A DNA stretch of 64,000 nt from Podospora comata (Eukaryota; Ascomycota; Sordariomycetes; Sordariales; Podosporaceae): positions 1,843,001 to 1,907,000 of the forward strand of contig CP071495.1 of the NCBI GenBank assembly GCA_017354895.1. The letters are read 5' to 3'. The position numbers and the translations under genes were made by a program. Below, in pieces: positions 22,742-34,082 of the stretch (position 1 is the first letter of the stretch; the number at the start of each line of letters is the position of its first letter). The notes below the pieces were generated by a model. The model searched no databases. It saw nothing but the letters and a program-made list of their open reading frames with translations, and was not told where the DNA came from.

Positions 22742-23357
22742 CTAGGTATGCAATCCCACCAACTCATCATGAACATTCTCCAGCCCCTGGCTCGGCAAAG
22801 TCTCCCATTGATCCCTTCCTTCAACCCAATACAACTCCACCTTCCTCAGGTCCACTTTCCTCAAACATGTTGGACAGTTGTATTTCTTCTTTAGCCAGCT
22901 CACGAGGCAATCATCTGTAGGTATGCCACAGTTAGAGCTTAACGAGGGCAGTGAGGTGACAACCACACATACAGTGAAATGGATGCCAGCACTCAGTCAG
23001 TATGACGGTATTCCTCATTCCATCAAGACAGATGGCACACTCGTCTCCCCTCACCCTGCAGTTGTCTGTGTCTGACGGCGGGTTGTATTGTTTGTGGGGG
23101 TGGATCTCGTCTAGGGTGAGCTCGACTTCTTGGGTAGAGTCGTCTTCTTGGGTACAGTCGTCTCCCTGGATAGAATCATCTTCTTTGTCGATTTGGTCGA
23201 AAATGTCTTCTTCAGGGCCGTTCCAATCAGAAGGGATTTCCCCCAGAGAGAGACCCTCAAGAGAGACCTCCTCGGGCTCTTCCTCGCGAGGAAGCGCCTC
23301 TTCTTGAGGGAGTGCGTCGACGCTGTTCTGAACTGCTAATCCACTCATCCTTGACAT
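22742..23357 (-). CDS. Small RING-H2 finger protein (RING locus 5), intact
   Basis: Two exons, 23357-22973 and 22914-22742, with a 58-nt phase-1 intron (GTATGT...CTACAG), encode 185 aa. The N-terminal 95 residues are acidic with short internal repeats (DDSIQGDDCTQEDDSTQE). The RING runs ECAICLDGM, then TECWHPFHYDCLVSWLKKKY, then NCPTCLRKV. All eight ligands are present, with the intron between FH and YDC. The C-terminal tail (LYWVEGRDQWETLP) is unremarkable. The product is a probable E3 ubiquitin ligase. It is flanked on both sides by related loci in the same orientation, so a tandem origin is likely. Substrate and function are unknown. Confidence 0.75.
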
Positions 23358-23637
23358 GATCCGAGAGAGAATTACAGATGTTGGTTCAGCTCAAAAAGCC
23401 GGGCTCGATGGCTCCGGGCCAAAACAGAGCAATGTCCGGTGGTCACCAGGCCATGGCGGAGGGTGAGTGGGTTGTGGCTGGGGTGTAATCGGACAAAACA
23501 AACGGAAATGCGGTCCCCAACGTGTTGCCAGATCACTTGAACCTGGGGAGCGAGCTTCCACCGGGCTTGATAAAAAAAACAATTCTTGAGCGCACTAACC
23601 ACATACAAATACTCGCAAGTTCCTACCGCCCTCTAGC

Positions 23638-24185
23638 TTAACATCTTTTACCCCCATCCCACCCCCATCCGGCGCGCCATCTTTGGGGGGATCCGACCCG
23701 TTGTGATAAAAACGGCGGCTGGCCATGGGGCTCCCAGTTGTCTTCCCGGTCCGCATAATACAACCTGTGCCCGAGGGGGCCCAAAGACTGGCGGCACAGC
23801 GGGCACTTGTGGGTAGATGTCTGGATTATCCAAGGGGCGAGACACCTACCTGTTACAAGGGCTAGGAGGAGGCTAGGCCAGAGTATTCAGGGAGTGTGCA
23901 TACGATGAAAGAGGTAGTGCCGGCAACTCAGAACCATGACTAAGATTCTCGCGCTTTTGGCGTCGTCGTCAAACATGTCATCTAGACAAATGGTGCAGGA
24001 TTTTGTCCCTTGATTGATAGCTCAATCTGCTGCTTCTTTTCTGGCGGGGGGAGGGGCGGGGGGGGGGGGGCGGGTTCTGCAAGTTGAGATATGGTGTCGA
24101 TAAAGCGACGGATTGCGTCTGGGGGAGGGCGAGTGCTCTGAAGAAGGCGAGTGCTCTGGAGAAGGCGATCCCAGTTGGTGGCCAT
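23638..24185 (-). CDS. Small RING-H2 finger protein (RING locus 6), 5' frame unresolved
   Basis: The RING is SCTICLDDMFDDDAKSARIL, then SCRHYLFH, a 54-nt phase-1 intron (23903-23850, GTATGC...GTAACAG), RRCLAPWIIQTSTHKCPLCR and QSLGPL, ending at a TAA at 23640-23638. All eight ligands and the conserved Trp (CLAPW) are present. The N-terminal frame from the ATG at 24185 (MATNWDRLLQSTRLLQSTRP) is out of register with the RING frame. A non-standard intron (GTCGCT at about 24110 to AATCAAG at about 24008) would restore phase exactly. Alternatively the gene carries a frameshift; a poly-G tract (24059-24071) lies between. The RING itself is convincing and the 5' structure is not. Confidence 0.6.
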
Positions 24186-25124
24186 TTGGTGTTGATGCCC
24201 ACCTTCAACATGAGACGGGATAGACCTGGCCAATAAATGCATACGAGAGTAGAGCTGCTTGACATGCGTGGTTCTGGTTGGTCGTGGTTGTTGTCTCGGA
24301 GCGGCAGGGCTCTATTGGTTGGGGGTGTCTTCAGGCGTGGGATGTGACAGCAATTGGTTCACAACAGCAGGCAGTCTTAAAGCCCAAGAGGCTGAGAAGT
24401 CATGGTTGTAGTAACCTTTGGTGTGGCTGAATGAAGGCGTAATTAAAACTTGGTCGTCTGAGTGTGCTCAACTGGCTACCTAGGTAGAACACGAGCAGAT
24501 GGCACAAACGCCTATCGCTCAACAACTGATGAATCCGATGGCTGCTGTGAATCACCGCCGGCCTGGCCAGCAGGAAAGATAAATATCTGAGAGTCATGGA
24601 GCAGAGGGCGCGGCCTCGTGTTCCTGTCTTTCAGGCACCAAAACCCCTTGTCTTGAAACAACTTCTCGCCTTTTATTTCCGCTTATGTTCCGCATGCAGC
24701 ATCTGCCTGGACACCTGGGGAATATTAAAAACTCCAAATACATTCATATCACCCAAAGGAAACCCACCAAACACTGAAAACAAAGCCGTGTATAAGACTC
24801 CTTAGCCCTCCCACCCCCCCTCTAACTAAAGTAACCTGCTACCTTGCTGAGCAAACCCCCATGCTGCCTCAAGGCAAGTCTCTCTCCTCCCTTCTCTTTC
24901 CTCCCGAAACTCAAAGTGAAAACCGCCGCCCTGGGTATCGCACCATGAAAGAAACCGCAAAACGCCAGCCATACTCCTTGATGATGAGAGAAAGGAAATG
25001 CATGCCACCCTTCCATCACCTTATTCCATGTCCGTTGGCCGAAAACGTTGACGATAATGACACCGCAGAAGAAAAGAAGACGGCCAAGAAAGAAAAGGCG
25101 AGAAGTCGAGAGAAAAAATCCCCC
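24186..25124. other. Intergenic between RING locus 6 and the BTB gene
   Basis: No gene is recognised. The last 150 bases contain an out-of-frame hydrophobic stretch adjoining the BTB 3' end (see findings). Confidence 0.5.
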
Positions 25125-26364
25125 TCAACCATCAATATGGTACGGCTCAGCAGGGTGATCCCCCCCAGGACCACCACGGCCAAACCTGCGATTAGTCCGA
25201 ACAGAACCAACCCTCGACCCAGGAAGGACGTTGCCACGAGAAGGCGTCATCGGAGCCTGAGCAGCCTCCCCATTCAAGCCCTGAACCGTCGTGGCAGCCT
25301 GTCGAAGACCCGACTGACCAACACTCTCAACCGCCCCATCTTCCCTCTTGATCATCACAGCATTGGTGCTGCTCTCGCTATTCTCCGGCACACTGCTTAT
25401 GCGTCCCACGCTCGCAAGGTAATGCAGCCTCTGCATCTGGGCGGGCGTCTTCTCATAAAACTCGGAGCGCGGCTTGATGATCATTACCGGAACATTGTCA
25501 CCTATGGCCCAGTTCCAGTCACCCAGCATGCGGATCAGAGTCCAGGAGATCCCAAAGTCCCCCTTCTCAAGGACGGTGCCCCATTCCTCTGGGAGGGGTG
25601 TGCCCCGACGGTTGAGGCAAAAGATGTAGAAGAGGAGGTGGGCAACGAGGAAGCGTCGCATGGGGGATTCCTTGGGGGTGTTCTCAAAGACAAAGGCGAC
25701 GTCCTGCATGCTGAGACAGACGTGATCGGCAGAGGCAGGGCCCAGGTAATCGTAGAGGACATCAACGCAGGCGTTGCGGAGGCCGACGCACTCGAATTTG
25801 TAGCCGAGAACGTAAACACCAAGGCTGGTGTCAAAGAGTTAGCAGGTGACCAAAGTGATTATAAATCAGCAAAAACTCATACTAATCGCGGATAGTGGCA
25901 CTCTCCCCTTCAGAATCTTCGTAAGGAGCCGGGAGCCGAAACGAGCCCGTGTTGCCAGAGAGAGCAAAAGCATTGCCATAGCCCCAACGCAGAAAGATGT
26001 TGAAGAGCTTGGGGTCGACATCAGGAAGTCTGATGGGTTCCTCATTCTGTGAAGCAGGAGTGTTGGCAGGACTGGAGGCTGGACTAAGACCCTGAGCCTG
26101 ACCAAAACCATGAGGCTGCTGGACAGAGGCCTGAGTCTGGCCGAGATCCTGATAGCTGGCAGGTGAGGTGGGACCAGCAAGGCCCTCGCCAGAAGTGAGC
26201 GTTGCACGTGTACCGCCACTAAGCAAGCGGGTAAAGAAGGGTGAATTCTGCGTCAGCAATTTCTCGTGAACGTTCCGCGCCTGGAGATCAGGACCAAGGT
26301 AGATGGTCACGATCCGGCCGGCGAACCAACTGGGGTCGAAAAAGTTAGCCGCTGGGCGAGGCAT
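25125..26364 (-). CDS. BTB/POZ-domain-like protein
   Basis: Two exons, 26364-25883 and 25824-25125, with a 58-nt intron (GTATGA...CACCAG, CTAAC branch site), encode 393 aa. The N-terminal block (WFAGRIVTIYLGPDLQARNV, then HEKLLTQNSPFFTRLL) has the fungal BTB/POZ pattern in which a phenotypically variable ligand region follows. A Pro/Ser/Gln-rich insert of about 60 residues precedes VDPKLFNIFLRWGYGN, the second BTB half. After the intron comes YLGVYVLGYKFECVGLRNAC, the usual helix pair. Such proteins can be Cul3 adaptors or scaffold proteins; nothing here selects a role. The C-terminus is disordered. The start at 26364 precedes PRPAANFFDPSWF; an ATG further upstream is possible. Lies next to the RING cluster. 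Confidence 0.75.
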
Positions 26365-29300
26365 GTTTCCGTTTGTGTATGTGATTGTGAGTGTCAATGA
26401 GGATATGAATGGAGTTGAGAGCTGGCGGATTGTCGCCCCAGGCACTCCAAGCGTGAGTGTGAGGTGTGGTGAAAGAGAGAAGAAAGGGTAGAGAATTTGC
26501 AAGCTACGCAAAGATTTATAGGCCCAGAGGTCGGCGACGAAAGCTGGCCCAGCTTTTCAGGGAAGGTGCAATCCTGCTGGTGATGATGTCGCCGTCGACG
26601 ACATCACATTGGGATGATGGAAGCAACTTACTGGTCCAGACGGGGCCGAGGCCTGATCTGCCACGAGCCTTTGAACGGTGTACCTGTATTAAACATGATT
26701 GTCCCTTTTGCTAGCGAAGTACGCCAAAGCGAAATACAATTCCGGGCCGTGTGGAAACGAGAGGTACCTATACAGAGAGTTGTTTCTGAGTCGATTGTAG
26801 AGGCTTGTGGGGTAGAAGAGAAAGATCGCCGACAGCCCGCAGAGCAAGCCTATATACTACCTTTCCACTTTCACTTGATCGTGCCCCACATAACTGACTG
26901 CTTCTATCAGCTTGGATGGGAGCAACATGGCAAACTATTCACTATCGGCTCCACTAACTCATCTCGATGGAAGAGACAGGCGGGGACAGGAAACTGTTGA
27001 GATAGCCTCTGATAATAGAGCTCAGATGGACTGGGTGTATCAGAAGTCAGAGTGTCAGTGAAACAGAGGACGCTGAGAGAGACTTGCTTGACTACGGTTT
27101 TGGGTATTGCTCGGATTGCCCTCGGACAGGTCAAGCTGGGACACAACTTGCCTGTAATCCATCGTTGTCCAGATATCTTACTTGGATGAGCTGGAACAAG
27201 ATTTACCTCTGATCTTGCACTTTCTATCAATCCGGAGAAATGCCCTTATAAAGGCTAAGGCAAACTCACCTCGTATCACTTACCGTACATCAACCCCAGC
27301 TCTCAATACCTACTTCCAAGCCTACCAAGAGCAGCCCAACAGAAAATCCTACCTCCCAAGAGGTATACCATGACATAGCAAGATAGCCAAAGACAGAGGC
27401 CCCGAGCCTTTACGTTGAGACATGATCTCCACCCTTTCGCATGAGTATACACACCCCCAGCCCGAGGTCAGCCAGCAGAGAGAACACCAAGATACTCCCC
27501 TGTCCAACTCGGACAAAAGTCAGATAAGAGAACCTCCATACAGATCTTCAAAACCAGGATGACTTTCACTTCCCTGACCACATCTGACAATGAAGAAAAA
27601 AAGCTATTGCACTTGCAGCAAAATCACAAAAGACACACAAAGCAGCATGATCCTTATAGAGAGTCTCTAAGAATAAAGGTACCTATAGTGGTATCTTTGT
27701 GCCACAGCCATAGAAAACACCACCCCCTGAGCCCCTTTTCCCACCCACACATCAACCACATCCACAGCAACCACAACCCAACCACCAAAATGACCCAAAC
27801 TTCCCCCGACCATCATCTCCAAAATTACTTCATAAAATATACCCAGCCAGCGGAGTCTCTTTACGCCGTAAAAGACCCGACCTTGAGGATCCTAACCCAT
27901 CTCACATCAACCGTGACCGTTCGCGCCAAACCCACCGTTTCCATCAACCTTCAGTTTAGATCTGCAGTTCCTTCAATGCTCCTCATGTTCCTCTCCGACT
28001 CCATAAACTCATGATTCGCCCACCAGCAACTCAGCTGACCTCTTCGTCCCCGCTCGCCAGCATGCTGTCCCGACCACGTGGCGTATCATTCCACCTCTCC
28101 ACCCGCAGCAACAACGAGGATACAGACTTCAGTAGGTTCTTACCCAACTTCGAAAGGGACATGATCACTGCCTATGCATTGAGAACTGGCGGTTAGATAC
28201 ACCTCTCAACAACCGATAGACACACATCATATCAAGCAAAATTGGAACCAGTAATCAGAGCGAAGAAGCCATATACCCACGGCCAATGTTCAAGATTTCC
28301 CATAATCACAAGAAAAAGTTATTCATATCTTGGCAAACACAACGCCCCCTCTTCGTCCCAAACCCAAAACTGGGGAACGAAAAAAAAATACGCTGTACAC
28401 CACCGATAGAAAGAGAGCCCACCAAAACCAACTCAGGCTAGGTAGACACTATCAAAACCAACACGCACACACCACAAACACACACACAACAGACAGCGGC
28501 CGCTTTCCCAAATACAAGACGCCTACACCCCAAAGCAAAAGATACGACAAAGATATCTTTCCATAGAGAGAAGGCCCCGCAAAGGGGAACCCAGAAAACA
28601 AAAAGTTATGTGCTTTCACCCCGCCCACCATTTGATTTCCGCGCGCCCAGTAGTGTACCCGTCCAGAGATGCAAAAAGGCCCTTTGACAAAATAAAAAAA
28701 TCCCAAGTCAACACAAAAATAAGAGGATATCAATGGGTGAACAATTCGCCCGCCGAATGCCACCCAAGCCCCCCCAACCCCAATGGTACAAGAGAGGAGG
28801 CCAAAAAATAGCCACAATAGACAACAATATGAAACAGAGACAAAAACACAACCAACTCCACCCTTCCCCAATTTCCTTCGCCCGAGAAATTTCTCAACCA
28901 ACAAAACCGCAGTCTTTGCCGACCAGACCTCCCCAAATAAAGATATTTCGCCCATGTTGTAAAACCCGCACCACCCAAAGATCAGAACACCTAGGTTGCA
29001 AGAAGAGAGAAAAAGCACCCCCAACCAGCCCCAAACAGACGGCCGAGGAGAGACCCCCGGGCCACTCTATATGTCGATATTCTTTTCTTTGTAATGAACT
29101 CGTAAAGACCCGTGAGACCGTAATGACGTTTTTTTTATCGTGAGACTGAAAAGTCGTCGCTTCCCCGTAACGACGAGACGCAAAAGAGATGACGCCAGCC
29201 CGAAATGTTGTATGGTATCGAGAAAAGAACCAGAAAGTGAAGACCGCTGTGAAACTCCGTCGTGACACCGATGCAAAAACAATGAAGCTGGCTTGTTGAT

Positions 29301-29650
29301 GATGCAAAACCACCTGAAGAACGCCCATTCGTTGTAAACCGCAAAACAAAAACCGCAGCCCTCATCTTTCGAGGTCGGAAACACCGGCCCGAAAATAATA
29401 TACGTTTTGTGGTATCAGAAACAACAAACGAAGAGGTATCGATTATTCTTTCATCGCGCCATCCCAAAAGTCAAAAGTTTTTTCCGCTTCGAAACAAGTC
29501 GCACAAGAGTCGATTAAGGATGTTGTTTTGTACAGGTGATAAGGGTATCGTGAGGGGGTTGTGCAAGGAAGTCGAGTATCCATGGTGAAGTTGTCGCCCC
29601 TGCCTGCCAGAGGGAAGGTGGTAATAAAAAAAAAGAAGAATCGATGCCTG
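26365..29650. other. Gene-poor interval, 3.3 kb
   Basis: No conserved protein is recognised on either strand. Two consecutive plus-strand ORFs in different frames (about 27790-28014, starting MTQTSPDHHLQNYFIKYTQP, and 28011-28196) could be fragments of a small lineage-specific gene, but no splice signals join them convincingly. The minus-strand ORFs at 28452-29467 are Phe/Gly/Leu-rich artefacts of A/C-rich sequence. Part of it is probably 3' UTR of the gene ending at 29651. Confidence 0.4.
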
Positions 29651-30488
29651 CTACTTTGCTTTTCTTTTCGGTGCCCGCCAAGATGAACAGCTGCTCGGAA
29701 CGAATGTGCGCATGCAAGTAATTTTACAATGTTCGTAGTTTGCACCGACGACGACGGCGTTGCAGTCGGGGCTCTCAATCTCGTCTAGCGTCACAGCGGA
29801 AGCGAGACGACAGCCCCAACTTACCACCGCCGGCCGATGTTTTGCGGCTGCATCCGGGCGGGAGAGACCGAAGGAGGTGGGCTCGACATGGTGATGCCGG
29901 TAGCAGGGTTGACGATGGGGATGGCGTTGCGGGCGCGGGTAGCGGCAGGCTGGTGGATCTTGAGGTTGCTAGAGTGGCTTTGATATGGAGGAGCATACAC
30001 TGGCGAGCCGGTCTGGACAGGGTAGTGGGCGACCTGGATGGGCTGCTGAGTGGGAGACCCTTGGGGTGAGTTGCTTGCCAGCGAAGAACGCTCCGAAGAC
30101 GAGCTGTTTATCGACACGAGCTTTGGAGCCATCAATGTCAGTACTTGAACGTGACAGCGGTGCAAAAGAGGTCCGTGTCCACCAATGGCGCCGGGCCAGA
30201 GGGAGGGGGAGTGCTCACATCAGTCTCGGTCAACAGGCCTGGGCAGAACTCCATGTCGTCTTCCAGATCAAAGGACCGGCAGGCCTCGAATTTTGACCGA
30301 AAGCTAGACAGGTTTACCGACTCGGTCAACTCCTTCATGCTGCGCACACCGCGAAACTGCTTCTGGGGATGCTGCGAGACCGATAACCTGGGGGCTCTCC
30401 GGTTGCGGCCGCCATGGTGCGTGTGCGAGACGGCAGGGGCTGTGGCAGGTGTTGGATGCTGCTGGTGCAATTGATAGTAGGAAGACAT
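29651..30488 (-). CDS. Conserved-looking disordered protein of unknown function
   Basis: I do not recognise the family. Three exons fit by splice signals and phase: 30488-30219, 30120-29825 and 29771-29651, giving 228 aa. The introns are 98 nt (GTGAGC...CCAAAG, branch TACTGAC) and 53 nt (GTAAGT...TGAGAG). The N-terminus has a His/Gln-rich lead, then basic RRAPRLSVSQHPQKQFRGVR, SMKELTESVNLSSFRSKFEA and CRSFDLEDDMEFCPGLLTE, which look like conserved short motifs. The middle is Ser/Pro/Gln-rich. Exon 3 contributes a CPDC-containing end (CPDCNAVVVGANYEHCKITC) with a Lys/Arg tail. If the second intron is not spliced, the protein simply ends ...NIGRRW. The third exon is therefore the least certain part. 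Confidence 0.5.
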
Positions 30489-32777
30489 TATGAATGGTGT
30501 TGACACTCTCAAGCCAAAAAAGCGTCGTCGTCGTGAAGGGGTCGAATGGTGAGTCTGGAGGTGGTGGTTGCGGTGGTGGTTGTGGGTGTGGCGAGGGTTT
30601 TGTGCGGAAGCCGAGCTGCAATTTTGAAACAATAACAATGAAACCGGGCTAACCGAGGGCGAAAAGTGAGGTGGACGGCGTTGTGGATTTGATTGCCAAA
30701 ATGAACCGAATTAGATGGGAATAATCGTTGTGGTCGTGTGTGTTGTGTCGTGGTGGTGATTCTTGTTTGAACGCCTTTTTTGGTTTTGGGGGGGAGGATA
30801 GGTTTTGGTGGTGGTTTTGGTGGGACGAGGAGATGGGTAGGTTGAGAGGTAAAGTAGGAGAGAGGCGAGGGAGGAGAGGGACAGAGCAATCGGAGCGGGC
30901 AAATGGGTTGGTCAGAGGGAAATGGTGGGTGGATGGGGGGCACTGGGGTGGCCTACAGGGGTCTCCTGCACGCGAGAGGCAGGACCCCGGGCCACACCCA
31001 CACCAAGACGAGCACCAGACACACTCTGAGCGAATGCACTGGCCACTTTTCTTGCAGCCCGGGTGGCAAAGGTATCCACTTTCTTTCTGTTGATTGGTTA
31101 CCAAGTCCACGCTAACCCTAATTCAGCTTAGGGTCTGTTGTCGTGTAATTTTGGGCTGGGCGTTGCCTTGTGCGTCCTCCGCCAGCCAATGCCGAAAACG
31201 GTCTGACGGTGCTGGCCGTCGCTGGTTGGAGTGTGGCGCTGCCCCTCCTGCCAGCCGGCAAACCCTTGACAAGCCCGATTCTCCACTCCGTCTCCTGCCC
31301 ACAATCGTCACCCGACGTGGCCCGACACCACCGCTTCTTCTTTTGATACCGCCAAACACTGGTGATTCTAGTGGCATTCAATGTATCTTTTTCTACCATG
31401 TCCTCTATCCCCTCTCCTTTGTCGATCCACGTCCCTTTTTGAGTTCCCGGACTCCCGTCATTCTTGTTCCTCGTTACCTTTGGACAGACGCCTCGAAACA
31501 TCCCGTCGCTTATCGCCGCCTTGCCTTGCCTTGCCTTGCCTTGTCACCATGATGCGCATCTCGATGCGAACTACTCCGTATTTTCTCCCTGTTGCGGAGA
31601 GAGAGGGAGGGTTCATCGGTGTTTACACTGAAACTGACGCCCGCGGCCCAATCGGTGGTGGCCTGGACCTTCATACCACCCGTTATTGCGTTGCTGCAAG
31701 CGGCTCGAGATGCATAATTAAGTGCAGCTGAGTGGCCATTGGCAGCGCTCTCCGGCCCAGCCTTGTGGCGAGGGCGCTCCATCTCCATGCTTTGACTGGC
31801 TGGTGGTCACGGTAAAACACCGTGAGACCTTTCTGGGCCTTCCCGTGCAGCTTTTGAAGTTGCATTCGACAGACGCAAGACACCAAACGTGGCTGGTGTG
31901 TTCTTCTTCTGTCTTCTCACTCTTCTCTACCACCCCGCAGATCCCGGCCATTGATGATTGCGGCGGGCGGATTTGCTTCCCCTCACCGGCACCCAGACCA
32001 CCATCTCGCCGGCGATCCAAGGGCGCAACAAACCTCATTGCTTGCCACTGATTGGCGCTGGTGACGCTGATGATGCTAGCTGCCAGAAAGGCTTCTACGT
32101 CCAGTATTATGGATCCATCTACATAGTGCCACATAGGACGGCCTGCGAACACGAGCGGGAGCTGCGTGAGTGGCAGCCAAAAGCAGGACCCAGCACTCGG
32201 CTGCTGACTCCGCATGCAAGGAGCAACAAGCTGCCCACGCTGCCCATTCACTTGACGCCCGCCCGGGAGAGCCATTGGTTTGCTTCAGCAGCCGCCTTGT
32301 GCGCCTGCAAATGCAGCATCCTGAAAGGAAAAAAAGGGCGATTTATCTCCGCTGATGGATTTCAGCCGGATCGCCCTCTGCGTGCCACGACATAACCATA
32401 TCAGACCAACTGACCGCCTGGTTCCATTTTCTGGTTTGGAACCGAACTGCTGTCACCCTCGAGAAGACGAAAGAACCCCCACCTTGCCGTTCCGCTGGTG
32501 GGGTGACGAAAGGGGCACAACTCCTCTCTTTAATGCCGTTGATTCTCTCGCTGGCTCGCTGGGTGGCACCCAAAGTCACCCCATCAGCGTCATACTGGTC
32601 CATCACCAACCAGCATTCTTCCGCTTTTATCCATTATCTGACAACAGTCTCTCAAAAGAGCATTCGTAGCTCTGCTCTGCTGAAGCTTTACCGACAACCG
32701 ACGACAAATAGTGTTTCAAAGTCCGGGTGGCCTGACTGCCTGAAGCGGGGCTTACCAGAGCATGAAAGCAAGCTACC
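30489..32777. other. Gene-poor interval, 2.3 kb
   Basis: No gene is recognisable on either strand; all ORFs are short and overlap antisense ORFs of equal quality. It contains a CCTTG pentamer repeat. It borders the AT-rich inverted-repeat element on its right. Confidence 0.45.
31518..31543. repeat. CCTTG pentamer tandem repeat
   Basis: Five consecutive CCTTG units follow a CGCC. Short and of no evident function. Confidence 0.8.
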
Positions 32778-34072
32778 GTATCTACTTAGAAAGGCAGAAA
32801 AAGCTACCCCAGGGGCACCTACTTTTCAGGCCAATTTCCTCGCAACTAACCACTCTACTTTTTTTTTAGCCAAAGCCACAATTTTACTACATTTCACTAA
32901 AGTAAGCTTTTTTATAAAGCGCTTTAGTAATTATCTAGGTGCTTTTGTAAAAATATTAAAATAACTATAGTATTTTAATATATATATATGTATTAACTTT
33001 GCATTTTTCATCCTATAGGTAATTATTCTCTATGATTTTTCTACTATAGATTTACTGGAAAAAAAATCTAAAGATATGATAAATAAGCTAGTAAAAATAG
33101 CTTTTGTATGTAGATTGAATTATCATATAAAGTAATATCTCCAAATAAATAAAATAGTATATTTATTTGAAAACTAAAATTATAGTAATAATATAATATT
33201 TAACATATTAATTAATGTAATAAATTTCAATATAAATCTAAGATTATTAACTATTTAATATTTTACTAGGTTTTTATTTTTTAGTTTTGATAATAATAAT
33301 ACTTTTTAATCTTTTATTTTTATTAAAATTTGTTATAAGAAGGCAGAAATACTGAGACAAAGCACGTAGTTTATCGTATCAATTTGATTGAATTGCAAGT
33401 TAAAAAAGAAAAAAAGGTAAAAATTAGGTTAAAGCCACAAAGTCAGCTTTTTGTAAGAGCAAAGCTTAGGCTACATCTAGTCGCTCCCAAAGCCCTATAT
33501 AGCCCACGCCCTAGGGTTCCGCAGGCTCACAAGTTACGCGCTAGTGCAGTGACAAAATTAGTTTACATAAAACTTATTTTATAGTAGGTTATTACTGTAA
33601 TACTACATGGCGGCAGCCCTAGCAAAAACGTTGCAAACTGCAAAAGATATCTCATAAAGCACTTATTTGGCACCTATCTAGTGCCTATCTAGCACTCATT
33701 TGGCACCTACCTAGCAATTACTTAACACTTACCACGTGCTTTTCTAGCAGCCATCTGATATTTACTTAGAAACTTTATTAATTTAATTTAAGGTAAAAAT
33801 AGATATATTGCTCCAGCTATATATAATTTGAGTAATAATTTTAGTTAATTTACTAGTTAAAAGCTTATTAAATAATACTATAAATTAAAGAATTCCCAAG
33901 CTTGGGCAATTTCAAAGCGCTTTAGCAAATAAAGCTTATTTTGATTAAGTGTGGCTAAAGAGCGCTTTGGGCTAAAGAAAAAGGATGTGAAGCAATTAGC
34001 CGGAAAAGTAGAAAAGTGTGTGCCCCTGGAGGGTTTCCGGGCTAGCTTTTTCTCACTTTTCTGAGTAGATAC
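32778..34072. mobile_element. AT-rich, RIP-like degenerate DNA element with long terminal inverted repeats
   Basis: The two ends are imperfect inverted copies of about 150-165 bases. The left end (about 32778-32930) begins GTATCTACTTAGAAAG and contains AGGGGCAC, TAAAGCGCTTTAG and GTAAGCTTTT. The right end (about 33905-34072), read on the minus strand, begins GTATCTACTCAGAAAA and contains the matching AGGGGCAC, AATAAGCTTT and CTAAAGCGCTTTG. The interior is extremely AT-rich (TATATATATATG, long A/T words) with no ORF, in contrast to the GC-balanced surroundings. This is what repeat-induced point mutation leaves in a transposon. A short tract near 33665-33720 repeats GCACCTATCTAGT/GCACCTACCTAGC. 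No clear target-site duplication was found. The class of the element is unknown. Confidence 0.65.
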
Positions 34073-34082
34073 ACCTCTGCCT

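Noticed and set aside
24861-25895. 344-codon plus-strand ORF
   Set aside because: Antisense to the BTB gene, whose spliced frame has domain motifs and consistent splice sites. The plus-strand product has no recognisable features.
28452-29467. Phe/Gly/Leu-rich minus-strand ORFs
   Set aside because: Overlapping frames, no domain, and composition mirrors A/C-rich plus-strand sequence.
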